Positions 27,601-38,710 of a stretch of DNA of 64,000 bases are shown one piece after another (the stretch's first letter is position 1; each line of letters starts with the position of its first letter). Made by a program: the position numbers and the translations under genes. This DNA is from Lytechinus variegatus (lineage: Eukaryota > Echinodermata > Echinoidea > Temnopleuroida > Toxopneustidae): positions 12,817,632-12,881,631 of the forward strand of contig NC_054742.1 in NCBI RefSeq assembly GCF_018143015.1, written 5' to 3'. The notes beneath the pieces are model-generated. The model was not told where the DNA came from. It was given only the letters and a program-made list of their open reading frames with translations, and did no database searches.

Positions 27601-30600
27601 ATAGCAAGGTGGGGTTTTAGAAAGCTGAAAGCATGATTTTTCACAAGACTGGTGACAGGTTCTCAATTTTATTTCCATCAGCTTAAGATTGTAACTGTTG
27701 TGGAGTAAAAAGCTTGTTAAAATGAGCAGCTGAAAGTAAGTTAATTTGTCAACATTTGATTTGGGTAACTTCATTTAGGAAATTCACTTCCAACTCATTG
27801 AAACTGGTAAAATTTGGGTTATCTCATTCAGCACAATGGGTCACCAAATGTACATAAACTACAAACAGCTTTATGAAATTCCCCCTGTTCATACGCATGA
27901 TTTAAGAAAGATAATTAAACCTAGACAAAGACATTCAATGACTTATCCATAAGCAATAGCAGTACATTCCAAACAAATATATTGTTCAGGCATAATAGCT
28001 TCCTCTAGCCCTAGTACAAGCCAGTAGAAGTCATTCACACTAGATGTACATTCAAAATAGAATTAAATGATTAATCTTACACATTATGGTCTCCTCCCTT
28101 TCCAATCTTGAAGGTCCCTACATCATCTGATGCAGTCCAGACATCTAATTTCTTCTCCTTAGGCTTGTTGGTTCCAATCACTTCAAGACCTTCCAGATCC
28201 TATTCAAAACAAATTACAAATTAAGAAAATATGAACATTTTGTACTTTCCCCATATTTGCTATATAATATGAATACTTACGTCTCCCAATTTCATCTTGC
28301 AATGTAGATCACGTACCAGACTACCTATCATTGAATTTTACTTACAGACCATCTTATATGCTGCTACTTTTAATAATTTGATTTATGTTATTTATTTATA
28401 CTTATAACTTTACATCATCATTACTTATGATCACACCCATTTATTACTATAACAAATTACAAAAAGCAACTCTAACTGCTTCAAACAGTAATGGACATTC
28501 ACTACTAGCCAGTCATTTCATCATTACATCTGATCATATGAAATGAAACTAAAGACTATCATGAGGTACCTCATAGCATTGCTTTGCATACATACCGGTT
28601 TGAATGGATCCAATTCATCAATGACATGCTGAAGCTGTCTCTTCCTATCTTTAAGATACTGGGAACGTTTCCAAGGATAGTGAACAGGAGAGGCTCTACC
28701 TTCACTCCAGGCAACACCTTTAATAAACAAAATATGACATTATATTAGGGTTAGACACCACTTACAAAGTTATTCTTGCTGTTAATCCTGAACAAATCAT
28801 ACTGTAGCGATCTTGCAATTTTCATAACAATTAATATCGGTTTGGAGTTTCCTTGTATATAGTTCATTTCATGGTGAAGACAATACTTATTTCTCCTTTG
28901 AATCATGAGACAAGATCCAAGAACAATGTGAGCAAGATTGAAAATTTCAGTCCATCTGAATGAATCCTTATGCACTAGCAATGATTCCTGAATTAGTCTT
29001 CAGACTATCTGCTTATATACATCCAAGATATTGAGAATGAGGGAAAGACATGAAAAATAAAATTTACTCACCCATTTCACTTTTGGCAAGCTTTGAGTAT
29101 CCAATATGCTCTACAGGTGGTGGGTAACCTCTCTCTGTCTGACTCAACGTCATACTGGATTTTGAGGAGAATAGAATCATTATAAAAGAGATATATACCA
29201 CCTAGAATGCGCACTTAAATAATCATTATCAAAGATTATTATTATTTAATCAAATACCATTATCATTTTTACTTTAAGCAATTAGTAAAGACAGCCGCTT
29301 GACTGAACCTTTTTGCGAAATCAATCAATTCAGTACCCTTTAACATAATATCTATCATCAACCTTATGACCGATACATGGTATAGGAAATCATGATGAAA
29401 CGTAAGACAATTGATTGTAAGATTGCTTGTATCGCTTCATGCAAAATGATATACATCTCACTGTATATAATACACATGTCACCAAATTATTTTTAAGATA
29501 CAAATAAATGACAAAAATCAACATTTAACTTACTGTATGCCAGACAAGTCATCACCAAATCTTTCCTGCTGTTTCCAGAATTCACTTCCAACACGATCTG
29601 AACAAAGAAATATTCAAAACCTCACTAATCATTTTCTAGTCATTGATACTGAATGCTTTATAGATATTGTACTTCACGACGCACTTTCATTTTTTATTGT
29701 AAATAATAGACCAAAGACAAATCAATCAATCGAAACCCTCCTTTCTCTTTTTTTGAATGGATAAAGATGCTCCAAGGGCTCTGCAAATGATTTTGAATTT
29801 AAGCACATAATTCACATTATTATTTGTTAAAAAATGAAGAGCATCGTGAATGTATTGAAATACAAATTATGATTTCCTTATGATAAAAAAGAACTTGATC
29901 ATAGAGGAGTTTCAACTTACATCCTTTGCCATAATCCATAGCAGGTATAGCTCTGTCAATGATATATCTTTCCTCCTGAGTTTGACGATATTCCTCAGCT
30001 TGATTCATTACCAGTGTCTCAGGTGGCTTCTGCAAAAGCTCTGATAACAAATAACACACAAAAAGATCATGCAGAAGCCATTTCATAATCATCATCATTT
30101 ATTTCACAATTTCAATGTTAAAAATACAAAAAAAATATATATATAAACAATACAACAGAAAGTCAGTCATAACTTGAATGTCTGAACATTTTCACATACT
30201 TCTCCCATCACAATATTCATGAACATTAACATAAAACATACTTTGTAAGGTCTAATGTTATCCTTTATGATCTATCTTGTGATTTCAACGAGCATTATTT
30301 CAATCTCCTCCCTGAAATTTCTCAACAATATTTAAATAATTTGAACGAGAAAAATAATATTTTCAGTCAACAATACAAGACAAGAAGTTTAGCAATATGA
30401 CAAACATACCCACACTACCCTTATCTATGGTAAACTATTTACTTTGTAATTTAGAATGCTGTACACCATGCATACATATATCACAAGTTAAATAAGAAGT
30501 ATTATCGTTCACTTACTGGAGATATATCCTTGAGTTTTCTTTCTTTCAATCATCTTCTTCTGCCAGTTAATAAGTGCTTGGTTTTCATCCATGAATGGAT

Positions 30601-33094
30601 CTCTAGGTTTTGGTTCAACTTTCATACCATACTCTGGTTTGATTGCTGGTGTCTTGGGACGAGGTTCAATAGGATGATCCTCAGCCATCTTAGGAAATAA
30701 AAAGCAATAGAGATTTGCAAAATTGATTTATTTCATTCCAATTTTCATTTTTAAGATATCAATCCAATAAAATAAGGGACGTAAGTGATCATAACTTAGT
30801 TCAAAATAAAATAGTCAAAATGAGAATCAAATACTTTCCCAATCCATCTTAACCAATAATGTACACTTTGTATTTCTATACAACTCTACTATTTATTTTA
30901 TCAAAACAAAGTTCTGCAGATCTTAATTAGCTATTGGACTAATGAAAGAAATATTTAGGGGCACTAAAGCCTATTTACAATAATTCGCAATACAATCTAC
31001 AATTTGATCTAAGTTTTATAATAGTTTAATGGCATACAAGTTACCTCCATATGTCCATTTTGTACAGCTTCCATCTTGAAAGCTTCTACAGACCCTAGGA
31101 TGCTATGAGGTAAGATGTTTCCAGTAGAATCAAAACGAGGTCCTCCAGCACCTAATACACACAACAAATATAATCATTCAGTCTTTAAGGCCCGTATTCT
31201 GAAGTCGGGTTTAACTTAAACTCAGGTTTAATGTTGTGGTTTAAGTATGGATAGCCAATTGTTACATAAATCACTAAGAGTAGAGATATAATATTTACCT
31301 TGTTTTGCTCTCAAATCATTCATAATTGTGTAGGAAGTATATATAGAGGATTGTATTCACCATCAATGAATCAGGAACGAGCACAGTAAACATAAGAAAC
31401 ATACAACTTAGTAAAATTTTGACACTTTTGGCTTCCCATAATTTTAGCACAGAGTTAGACAATGGTCTAAATTAAACCTGACTTCAAAATACAGGCCTAA
31501 GTATATATATCATGTGTTGCTTATATTGCCATTTGCTGAATGACATTTGTTAAATGCTAAAATTTTGATGACAACATTAAGATCGTCATTCTATGATGCT
31601 TACTTCAAATCAAATACAATTTCCCTTAAAAAATATTTAAAATAATTTCAACAAGACATATATGAAAAGACGTTATCACACACTCCAACACATTACGGTA
31701 TTTCATTTTATTGCTTTACAGACATTATATTTCATACCAATATAGTCCTCCTTCATAAGTGGAACATTAGGTGGTGCTGGCTTAGCAATGAGAATTGGTT
31801 TGGTCTTTGGTTTATCGAGTTCAGATTGTGGTTTCATCTTGCGAACTGTCACCTTCTTAGAGGATGGACGAACCTTGGGTGATTGAGGAGGCTTTGGTGC
31901 TCGCAACTGATAAAGAACATAATATTATTAGAAGTCAGACTGTAGAATATCATAAAGCTAACTTGTTCCAGGGTTTCACTCTCCTTCAAATGAATGATAA
32001 TAATAATAAAACCAATGATAATACTGGATATTTTAATCGAGATATGTCTTCAGAAATGACACTCCAGGAGACTATTTTAAAGCAAGGGGGTGGTATAATA
32101 TGGGCATGAAGAGGCCAGGAAAGTATTTGTTAAATGATGTACATTTCTGAAATCAACCATCATCCTGTAATGAACATCATGCCTTCTCAAACTGAACATT
32201 CCAAATCAATAAAAATGTTAATTACATCATGCCACCTGTCAATGACATGATGTAGGAATGTGGGAAAAGAACACCCTAGTATAAGTTTTGCTGTAGGAGC
32301 TGCCAAGACTTTCAAAAAGAAATGCTTCCAGAGTTCTTGGCTTTAAATCTTCCCTTAAGACATACATTTTCCCTCAATAATTAATTTCCCTTTTTATCTT
32401 GAATATTGTAGTAATTATTGCAACTGTTAAATTATCATTCATACATTGTACGTGCTATGGTACTTTTTGTTTTTAGCGCCTCTAAATATCCATTATTATT
32501 AACGTATATCTATCCATCATACTAGATATGATCCAGATCTGCGAGCTGGGGCAGACTGACCAACGGTGTAAACACGATGAACCTGCCCGGGGTTGCGGAA
32601 CAGACACTGCAATTTTGCTCCGCCAAAATAGTAGGATCAGACCCTACGAGCTGGGCCACACACAGCAATTTTTTTCAGTGAAAACACATCTAATCTGCCC
32701 TGGCAATTCGCACGTTTCATGACAGAAATTTTATCCACTGATCTGTGTTTTCGCTCTGCGAGCTGGGACAGCGTGTAAATGGGATGCAGGATAACCTGTG
32801 AGCCAGTAAATATAAGGTACATGTAGTCTCCTTCAGAATCATAAATTTGCAATTGAAGTATCAAGTAAAATCTGTAATAAAAGTATAACTTTGCTATATC
32901 ACAACTCTTTTGTTTGTTTTTTAAAGATCTAACCTTAGCCATCTCCTGGGGGTCGATGGCGAGTGCTTGAATGTCCTCTCCATTGATAACTTGTTTGCTA
33001 GGTGGTATCACCTCTTCTTCTATTAAACTCTGAGAGTTGTTTGGACTAATTGCTTTCTCTGGTGTACCCTCACGCCGATTCTTCCTCAGCTTAT
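16996..33094 (-). CDS. MYCBPAP: MYCBP-associated protein (MYCBPAP/AMAP-1-like), shared exons 2-20
   Basis: Shared exons in transcription order: 33094-32934, 31906-31738, 31151-31045, 30688-30517, 30040-29921, 29597-29534, 29154-29072, 28717-28596, 28199-28081, 27553-27325, 26735-26472, 26080-25934, 25153-25040, 24640-24519, 24114-24005, 23335-23306, (21334-21314 microexon), 19624-19533, 18035-17802, 17103-16996 (stop at 16998-16996). Every junction has GT-AG and compatible phase. One base from a first exon plus these exons (without the microexon) makes 856 codons including stop. Recognition rests on the MYCBPAP-like blocks MTLSQTERGYPPPVEHIGYS, SEFWKQQERFGDDLSG and the Ig-like region. Known family role: binds MYCBP (AMY-1), is expressed in testis and is reported in ciliary/sperm-tail biology. 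The first shared exon begins in phase 1 (AT|AAG), so an upstream exon must supply one base and the start codon. Confidence 0.9.
18742..19371 (-). mobile_element. 5'-truncated LINE (CR1/L2-type) reverse transcriptase C-terminus
   Basis: A minus-strand open frame of about 210 codons encodes the end of a non-LTR reverse transcriptase: KFLGVILSNNLCWNDHI, LYNAYILSRLSYCNSIW, KLIILQKKAIRICKKT, and SIRHTGPTLWNSL near the end, all typical of Jockey-superfamily (CR1/L2) elements. The catalytic core is absent, so the copy is dead-on-arrival. It lies in the intron between MYCBPAP exons 19624-19533 and 18035-17802, same strand as the gene. Its 3' tail (A-rich on plus) probably runs to about 18240. Confidence 0.85.
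20016..20710. mobile_element. Probable degraded hAT-like element
   Basis: Left CAGTGACATACACAG and right CTGCGTACGCTAATG resemble inverted hAT ends (CAGTGGCGTACGCAG type). Flanking octamers AGATGAAG and TGATGGAG match at 6 of 8 positions, so the target duplication would be decayed. No coding capacity is visible. In the MYCBPAP intron. Confidence 0.45.
21314..21334 (-). CDS. MYCBPAP: Candidate 21-nt microexon of MYCBPAP
   Basis: On the minus strand, 21 bases (GTCCTCCACG...) are flanked by an acceptor (ctcactcactcag) and a consensus donor (gtaagtcc). Inserted between exons 23335-23306 and 19624-19533, it is exactly in phase and turns G|ELKK into GPPRYKRS|ELKK with no stop. Length divisible by three, matching phase and two good splice sites together make chance less likely. 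It would be an optional (included or skipped) exon because the flanking exons also join in frame without it. Confirmation needs transcript reads. Confidence 0.6.
21606..22001. repeat. Cluster of (TA)n tracts flanking a SINE fragment
   Basis: TA/ATAT runs at about 21608-21643, 21762-21780 and 21983-22000, with another near 22240-22265. The middle one has replaced the 5' part of the tRNA-like sequence at 21781. Confidence 0.85.
21781..21900 (+). mobile_element. tRNA-derived SINE fragment (B-box half only)
   Basis: CCGGGTTCGATTCCCGG (about 21803-21819) is a T-arm with the pol III B box GGTTCGATTCC. It is preceded by a variable-loop-like segment and followed by a non-tRNA tail (GGGTAGATAGCTCTGGGG). 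The A-box half is missing, replaced by a TA microsatellite. Not a functional tRNA gene. Confidence 0.65.
24005..26080 (-). CDS. MYCBPAP: MYCBPAP central helical exons
   Basis: Exons 26080-25934 (EELFAKQAQVAVRRILDELV...), 25153-25040 (MHYANEVVSQLKHLYVEQFS...), 24640-24519 (EFLGIEDEEKREDLLNRMNQ...) and 24114-24005 (YNLMMENIDNIVTQANTIRV...). Their lengths are 147, 114, 122 and 110 nt with phases that close exactly. The segment is mostly predicted-helix composition (Leu/Glu/Lys/Gln heptad-like) and follows the Ig-like domain. No catalytic motif is visible. The introns between them are AT-rich and hold no other feature I can name. Confidence 0.85.
26472..27553 (-). CDS. MYCBPAP: MYCBPAP exons encoding an Ig-like (ASH/MSP-type) beta domain
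   Basis: The two adjacent exons 27553-27325 and 26735-26472 encode about 164 residues. They show the alternating hydrophobic pattern of an ASH/MSP-like Ig fold: VTFEAFAGVRTTSHLELVND, TIYYDWKKIPK, then LLPGESLRFPFVFKSPNAGI, FSETWQLDTRPV and ALQVTLRGVAL. The series 'G..L.F.F.F.SP..G...E.W.L.T.P.....L.V.L.G.A' is typical of such domains in ciliary and flagellar proteins (established for that fold class). The domain name here is inference from pattern. The exon boundary falls in the middle of the domain (DWK|KIPK). This is the best stretch for a homology search of the gene. Confidence 0.75.
28081..30688 (-). CDS. MYCBPAP: MYCBPAP conserved N-terminal half exons
   Basis: Exons 30688-30517, 30040-29921, 29597-29534, 29154-29072, 28717-28596 and 28199-28081. 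The first begins with an in-frame MAEDHPIEPRPK, which could act as an internal start, although the reading frame runs into it from exon 31151-31045 (ends GHME). Downstream are a charged helix (ALINWQKKMIERKKTQGY), a Glu/Gln/Arg stretch (NQAEEYRQTQEERYIIDRAI), the conserved FWKQQERFGDD and MTLSQTERGYPPPVEHIGYS segments, then WKRSQYLKDRKRQLQHVIDE. The donor of the last exon is the second of two adjacent GTs (...AATGT|gtaagat). Only that choice keeps frame (NVIPNES) into 27553. Confidence 0.88.
31199..31497. mobile_element. PIF/Harbinger-like MITE (TSD TAA)
   Basis: 26-bp inverted ends (GGCCCGTATTCTGAAGTC type) with three mismatches, flanked by the 3-bp duplication TAA (31196-31198 and 31498-31500). 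It lies in the MYCBPAP intron between exons 31738 and 31151. The 3-bp T-A-A duplication fits PIF/Harbinger. Confidence 0.75.
32520..32790. repeat. GC-richer intronic repeat with GCGAGCTGGG motifs
   Basis: The motif GCGAGCTGGGGCA / ACGAGCTGGGCCA / GCGAGCTGGGACA appears three times (about 32539, 32647, 32758) at roughly 110-bp spacing. The block is GC-richer than the intron around it. Class unknown. Confidence 0.45.
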
Positions 33095-34182
33095 CTGGAA
33101 AAGTGGTAATAGAAACAAAAAGAGAGAAAATGCAGATAATAATGGATGCATCATCTAATCAGTACTCATTATGAAAATGGACAAAATGATATGTAGTAAA
33201 CATCTATACAGTACTATTAAAGTATCTTAACTTTTCATTCATTTACAAGGAAGAAAAAATATCAGAAACAGCACTCAAACAAAATACAACTGATTTTTTT
33301 CTTCTCTCAGCCCAGGGAAACTTAGGCTTTATATATATCTGTGAATTTGATTTTAATGTGTTGCAATCTTACTTTGCAAATATGATATAATTCTGTGAAT
33401 TAAAACATCTCTATAAAATCACAACCATCCCTACCATCATCATCATCATCATCATCATGATCATCATATGATTATCATATCACTATCCATTCCTCACTTC
33501 AAAACTTTTTTTTTCAGTTCAAATTTGCAAAGTGAATCTTGATATCAAGTATTTTTTTGTGTGTGTAATAAATAAAACAGAAAAAGGGTACTCCATGCTG
33601 GAAAGTGAAAATAATACGATTTGAATGAATAAAGTACAATCGAACCACCAAAACTAAATATTGTACTTTTTAAAAAGAAAATGAGTTTATGGAATTTATA
33701 CAGTAGTATATAAAATCATGCAAAGAGCTGCTCGCATATGACACAAAAGTGACAAAACTGAATTTTTTATTGAAACATTCTTTGATGGATTTTCATCACT
33801 CTTTCATAAAGCGGTATTTATCTTGTTTTTCAGTCTTTGTTTTTTTAACGAACTCAATGTAAGGGTTGGCAAATCAATTCCAAATTCGATATATGCAGAT
33901 GTAGATTATTAAATGTTAAATTTTTAATGCACTTCCCACGCAAAGATACTTGTTGAGGTTATTTGATGAAACACTTCTTATGGTCAATCATTGAGCTCTA
34001 TACTTTTAAACCTTCTAAAACATGCAGGATACTAGAAACAAACAACATCCATCAAGTTCCAAACCTAAATATACATGTCCAATACTATTTAAATAATCTG
34101 TGTGTGCATGTACAAGTCCACATATGCTGTTAACCATTAAGAAATATTCAGATTACTAATGAATCAAAAGAGTACTACTGAC
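33095..34182 (-). other. Intron before the shared MYCBPAP exon
   Basis: AT-rich; a CAT/ATC trinucleotide run at about 33432-33465. Nothing else recognised. Confidence 0.5.
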
Positions 34183-34357
34183 TTGCACCAACATAATGTA
34201 AAACATGTGCATTGAGGGCAGAGTTTCGTCCTTTCCTTGACGTCGTTCCACTTATTCCTGATGAAAGGCTATTCACTGAAGATGATCTAGAAGGACTCAA
34301 ACGAGATGGAGATTTCTGACGTTTGGTAGATCTGTCCATTTTAGTTTTTTCAGACAT
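34183..34357 (-). CDS. MYCBPAP: MYCBPAP alternative first exon 1a (nearest to the shared exon)
   Basis: ATG at 34357-34355 opens a Ser/Arg/Lys-rich peptide of about 56-58 aa (MSEKTKMDRSTKRQKSPSRL, then SPSRSSSVNSLSS). Two donors both leave phase 1: G|gtgcaag (exon end 34189) or A|gtcagt (exon end 34183). Either joins AT|AAG of exon 33094 to give D or N followed by KLRKNRR. A stop in the same frame lies just beyond the donor, as expected for intron. No acceptor-like AG upstream of the ATG gives an open in-frame extension, so it behaves as a first coding exon. Confidence 0.7.
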
Positions 34358-35293
34358 AATATCCTTATACTTTAACTAATGTACATAAGAACAAGTTTTT
34401 AAATGGAAATAAAAATTGTTTCAGTGGCTGGTTAACAAATTCACTCTTCCCAACGGTTGTCAATTAGTACCATGACAGCATTACATCGAGAAGACTTCAC
34501 ATTCAAATGTCATTGATAACAAGTTGGTCCTCTCAAGATTTTGCAATATTTCTGCTTTGATCCTCGAGTGTTACAATCAGAAGTTTTCCAAGACAGCACA
34601 GAACACACAAGAAATCCAGAAAAAAAGTAGATGATAGATCAATGGCTACTGAAGATTACTCCAGAGATGTGAAACAAGCACAAAAGTGTTGGTATCAGAT
34701 CATGAAAACTGAAATGCCTTGAAAATTGAGGACAGAGATCTTCCTGTGATATCTTAATTACTGTCTTGTTTCTGTCTACTAGCTAGCTCCCATGGAAATG
34801 ACTTAGATGACTATCCTACAAATATCTAACCTGTAACAAACTAAACCAGATAGTGATACACCATAATGTGTTTGTTGAATTACAATACAAACTGAGAGAT
34901 AATAAAGCAAGTAGCATGAGATACATGTACATAGGAGAGAAACAAATATTAGGTTGCTTTTAATCCATGGTACATAGTACTCAGCCTTCAGGCTCAATGT
35001 ATTTTGTCTTTGCTTAGTAAAGAAAGAACAAACAGTATCCAAGAAAGCGATGTGCACTATAAAGAATTTACTGGTGTCTAATTGTGCTACCTTCCCTTTT
35101 TATTGCTTCTTTATGCAAATATAACAAGAAATCATTAAACACTGTTGTTAAGCAAGCTATCAACAGCCATCTTCGAACACCTTTCTGTGTTATAGACCAG
35201 TTTGGACCTATCATTTGTGCTTATCACTGAAAAAACAAATCATGCTTAACCAAATTCATGCAATTTTTGTCTCCTTCAATTCTTTCATTTTCT

Positions 35294-35415
35294 TAAAACG
35301 GGGTTCTTCAGGCTGAAAATAATATGATTTGAACAGATAATGAAAGATCAACCAAAATACTTAAAATTTGATTGAAATTGGACAAGAAATAACAAAGTTA
35401 TTAAAGATTTGCATT
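35294..35415. repeat. Fragment of the TTAA-type element seen at 63315-63848
   Basis: The stretch AAAATAATATGATTTGAACAG followed by AATAACAAAGTTATT-type sequence matches the reverse complement of the right part of the 63315-63848 element. Only one end is present. Confidence 0.6.
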
Positions 35416-35548
35416 TTCAGAGAAACAATTCTATGCCTGTCTTCAAAAAAAAAAATTGGATTGGATTGACAACTAATTGAGTGCATTAGATACTAGTAGG
35501 CCTATTCATTGCTGCAACTCATTCACACATGTAAGAAAATATATACGG

Positions 35549-36019
35549 GGCACTTACATTGACAAGTGGATACCATGCGCAACCAAAAAACATGTAGGAT
35601 GTCTTTTTCAAGATAAGTTACGTACGCAACGTAATGAGGGTGTCAAAATCAGTAAAATAATGAAAAAAGGGTATCTAATTTGCGGATGTACTTTTTGCCC
35701 CAGGAGTCAACACTACATGTATGTGTTCAGAGTACGATTTACGCGAGATGTGCTGTACTAAACCCAACAATGTAGGTAAAGTTAAAACCAATGACCGACG
35801 TCTGTGACATAGTTCATTGAAATATCGCTGTACTTGTTTAGGGGTTCAATTCAGGGAATACTTGCCAATAGTATCGTCTTGTTTCCAATACTTGTCAAGG
35901 GTAGGGTTTCACACGCCAATACTTGGGGGGGGGGTGCATTTTCAGAATATGGAAAGTATGTGTTTAGCGTGTTTTTTGAAATCTCATGGTCGCGCATGGT
36001 ATCCACTCATGAATGGAAG
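35549..36019. mobile_element. Non-autonomous element with GCACTTACATTGACAAGTGG ends
   Basis: The first 35 bases (GCACTTACATTGAC..GTGGATACCATGCGC) are mirrored at the right end (GCGCATGGTATCCACTCATG, about 35991-36010). The same left end preceded by CCCGGGGGG occurs at about 49699, linking it to the poly-G-end families. Internal fragments recur at 52820-52970. The frames across it are not convincing genes. Confidence 0.65.
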
Positions 36020-36358
36020 TGTTAAGGTTTGAAGTGGCCATCTTTAATTACATGCAATACAAATGAGTGCATTGAAAAAGAGTCAAAGATTTGAAGAAAA
36101 AAATGAAAAGGAAAATACTTTTGAAATAAAGAAATAGCTGGAGAAGTGTCCAAGAAGGGAGAGAAATAAAGAGAGAGAGGAAGATGGATGAGAAGGGGTG
36201 AGATCTTTTTTTGAACAATAATTTTATTTTTGTTCCATCATGAAGTTTCAGCACTGAAGACAGACACAACCCATTATTTATAGAATCGAGCAAGACTAGG
36301 GTCAAGATGGCTCCTTTCAAAGTTGATTAGGTTACAAACCAAATATAAGAATGCTTAC

Positions 36359-36407
36359 CGACATGAAGAGATTTGCTGAAATGCACATGGACTTTTGACT
36401 CTGCCAT
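36359..36407 (-). CDS. MYCBPAP: MYCBPAP alternative first exon 1b
   Basis: Very short coding part: ATG at 36407, 16 codons plus one base (MAESKVHVHFSKSLHV), then the strong donor G|gtaagcat. Phase 1 matches the shared exon at 33094 and yields ...HVDKLRKNRR. Unlike its siblings it is not Ser/Arg-rich. Evidence is the ATG, open frame, donor quality and phase. Confidence 0.55.
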
Positions 36408-36917
36408 GAAATATTATATCCAGAAAAGATGAACTAGTTTCCATGGAAACACTTCCAGTATGTATGATCACTTTCAACAGTTACTAGCTATCACAAATGC
36501 AGTTCTGGTTTTTGAACCACCTGAACTGATTTGGTTGATAAGACATAAATTGCTCATCTGACAAATCAGTAAATGAAGAGATCTCCTTTGAAAATTTTCA
36601 TGATTAAATAACCTTCTGCACATCAAGACGTACAAACTATTACTACTTCGCAACTTATGTGCTTGTCCTCCAAAACATCAAAGGGAAAATGTGAAGAAGT
36701 TGATGAGACCATACAAAAGAAAGAGAATTATTGATCAATAGCTTGAAAAGAGAGATGCAAGTGGATTAAGAGAGTGAAAAAGAGAGAACATCTCATTGTA
36801 TAAGGTGTTGATTGCTAGAGGGGGTGGAGTTTCATCCCTTTTGGATGATATTAAGATGATTGACAGCTGAGAGCAAGAGATACTCTTATCAAGTCAAGAA
36901 GCCACCTAAGAGACATC

Positions 36918-37334
36918 AGGTGGTTTCAGACCGCCTCGAAGTTCGCCAGTTCCAGGTATTCTCTGATCGGGAAATTTACCCCGATCAGAAAATACCAGGT
37001 ATTTTGGTAATGTGAAAGCAAACTACGCGTAATCTCCCCGAAAGAAAATACCCGCTAAATAGTAGGTACTTGGCGAAATTACGAGAACTTTCGTGGGGAT
37101 TTTTCCAAGGTCGCGTGGCGTGGCGTGGGTGGCTGCTGGGCTAGAGATTTTGAATCTCCCGCCTTGCCTCCTTATCAGACCACACTGCGCATGCTCGTAA
37201 CTTCGGGAACTTATCCCGAAGGATGTGTTTCGGGGCGGTGTGAATGCAGGAATAATTAACAGGTATTTTTTAGCCTTAAAAAGTTCTCGTAATTTAACGG
37301 GGATTCTTGTGATCGAGGCGGTTTGAAACCGCCT
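36918..37334. mobile_element. MITE copy 1 with AGGTGGTTTCAGACC ends
   Basis: Ends AGGTGGTTTCAGACCGCCTC and (reverse) AGGCGGTTTCAAACCGCCTC are inverted. Flanks ATC/ATT differ by one base, so a 3-bp target duplication is possible. An internal hairpin, TCTGATCGGG..CCCGATCAGA, is present. About 90% similar to the copy at 45454, lacking some 60 internal bases. The minus-strand frame (residues SRSYEHAQ) is shared by both copies and is probably spurious. Confidence 0.75.
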
Positions 37335-37747
37335 ATTGACACCACCCTTTTCACCATGTCTCTTAAGAGATGAGCAAATAACATCAATATTTAAAATGTT
37401 GGCATGCACATTCACTTGGCTTCAATACATTCAATGATCAGATTTTCAATCAAGTATTACATGTATATTTCCTGAAAGTAACTGTTACAAAATACATGTA
37501 ATAAAAGAACAAGATTTTATCCCATTCCAAACCTTGCCGTTTCAAGGCTTCATAAAATTATATCTCCATACTGATTCTATTCCTTTTATTAGTCACATCA
37601 TGCCCTAGCAATTCTAAGTGTGTAACTGAGTTCATATTATCGTACATTGTAACTGATCAGAGCCACATCTTTCATGCATGAATCTCCCAAGCATCTTTTT
37701 ATCTTTACAACTCACATTCTCTATTGACAATGCAATGGGCAAAGTGG

Positions 37748-38687
37748 GTGTCACGCGCGTAAAACATTCCCCGTAGACTTGTGTGTTAAAATGGCACTTT
37801 TGAAAAATTCATAAAAAACAAATGTGAAATTAGAGGGTGGAATGTTTACTACCATTGGATAGGATATATATCTGGCATTCCATATCTGACCAGGAAAGGG
37901 TAGCGTAGCCAGCTCATTTTAAAAATAAATTGCCATTTATGAAGATAACTATGAATGGATCAAATTCATCGACTCAAACAGTAAAATAGCCCTAATTAGT
38001 CCGCCAGTCAAAAAAATAGTTCCAAGTCAATTTTTTATCTTCCCAATTTGGGCGAAGGAAGTTCAGTAGTTACCATTTCTAGAATCAGTGTTAGATTTTG
38101 AATCATATTCATACAGTTTTGTCAATCAGCCACATCAAATTGAAAAAAAATCGAATGGGTTGGGTCGAACGAATATCTTGAGCCCTCCTGATGTAATTAG
38201 GCTCATGGCACCTATAGGTGTCACGCGCGTAAAACATTCCCCATAGACTTGTGTGTTAAAATGGCACTTTTGAAAAATTCATAAAAAATAAATGTGAAAT
38301 TAGAGGGTGGAATGTTTACTACCATTGGATAGGATATATATCTGGCATTCCATATCTGACCAGGAAAGGGTAGCGTAGCCAGCTCATTTTAAAAATAAAT
38401 TGCCATTTATGAAGATAACTATGAATGGATCAAATTCATCGACTCAAACAGTAAAATAGCCCTAATTAGTCCGCCAGTCAAAAAAATAGTTCCAAGTCAA
38501 TTTTTTATCTTCCCAATTTGGGCGAAGGAAGTTCAGTAGTTACCATTTCTAGAATCAGTGTTAGATTTTGAATCATATTCATACAGTTTTGTCAATCAGC
38601 CACATCAAATTGAAAAAAAAATTGAATGGGTTGGGTCGAACGAATATCTTGAGCCCTCCTGATGTAATTAGGCTCATGGCACCATCG
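37748..38687. repeat. 470-bp tandem duplication, two units
   Basis: GTGTCACGCGCGTAAAACAT starts at 37748 and again at 38218, and the two units are nearly identical through GGCTCATGGCACC. Period 470 bp. No gene inside. The few differences imply a recent event. Confidence 0.95.
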
Positions 38688-38710
38688 AGTCGCTGTGAAA
38701 GATGCATGCA

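Noticed and set aside
37023-37415. 130-codon minus-strand frame, also partly at 45689-45925
   Set aside because: Shared only because both lie in copies of the same MITE; it shows no protein family features.
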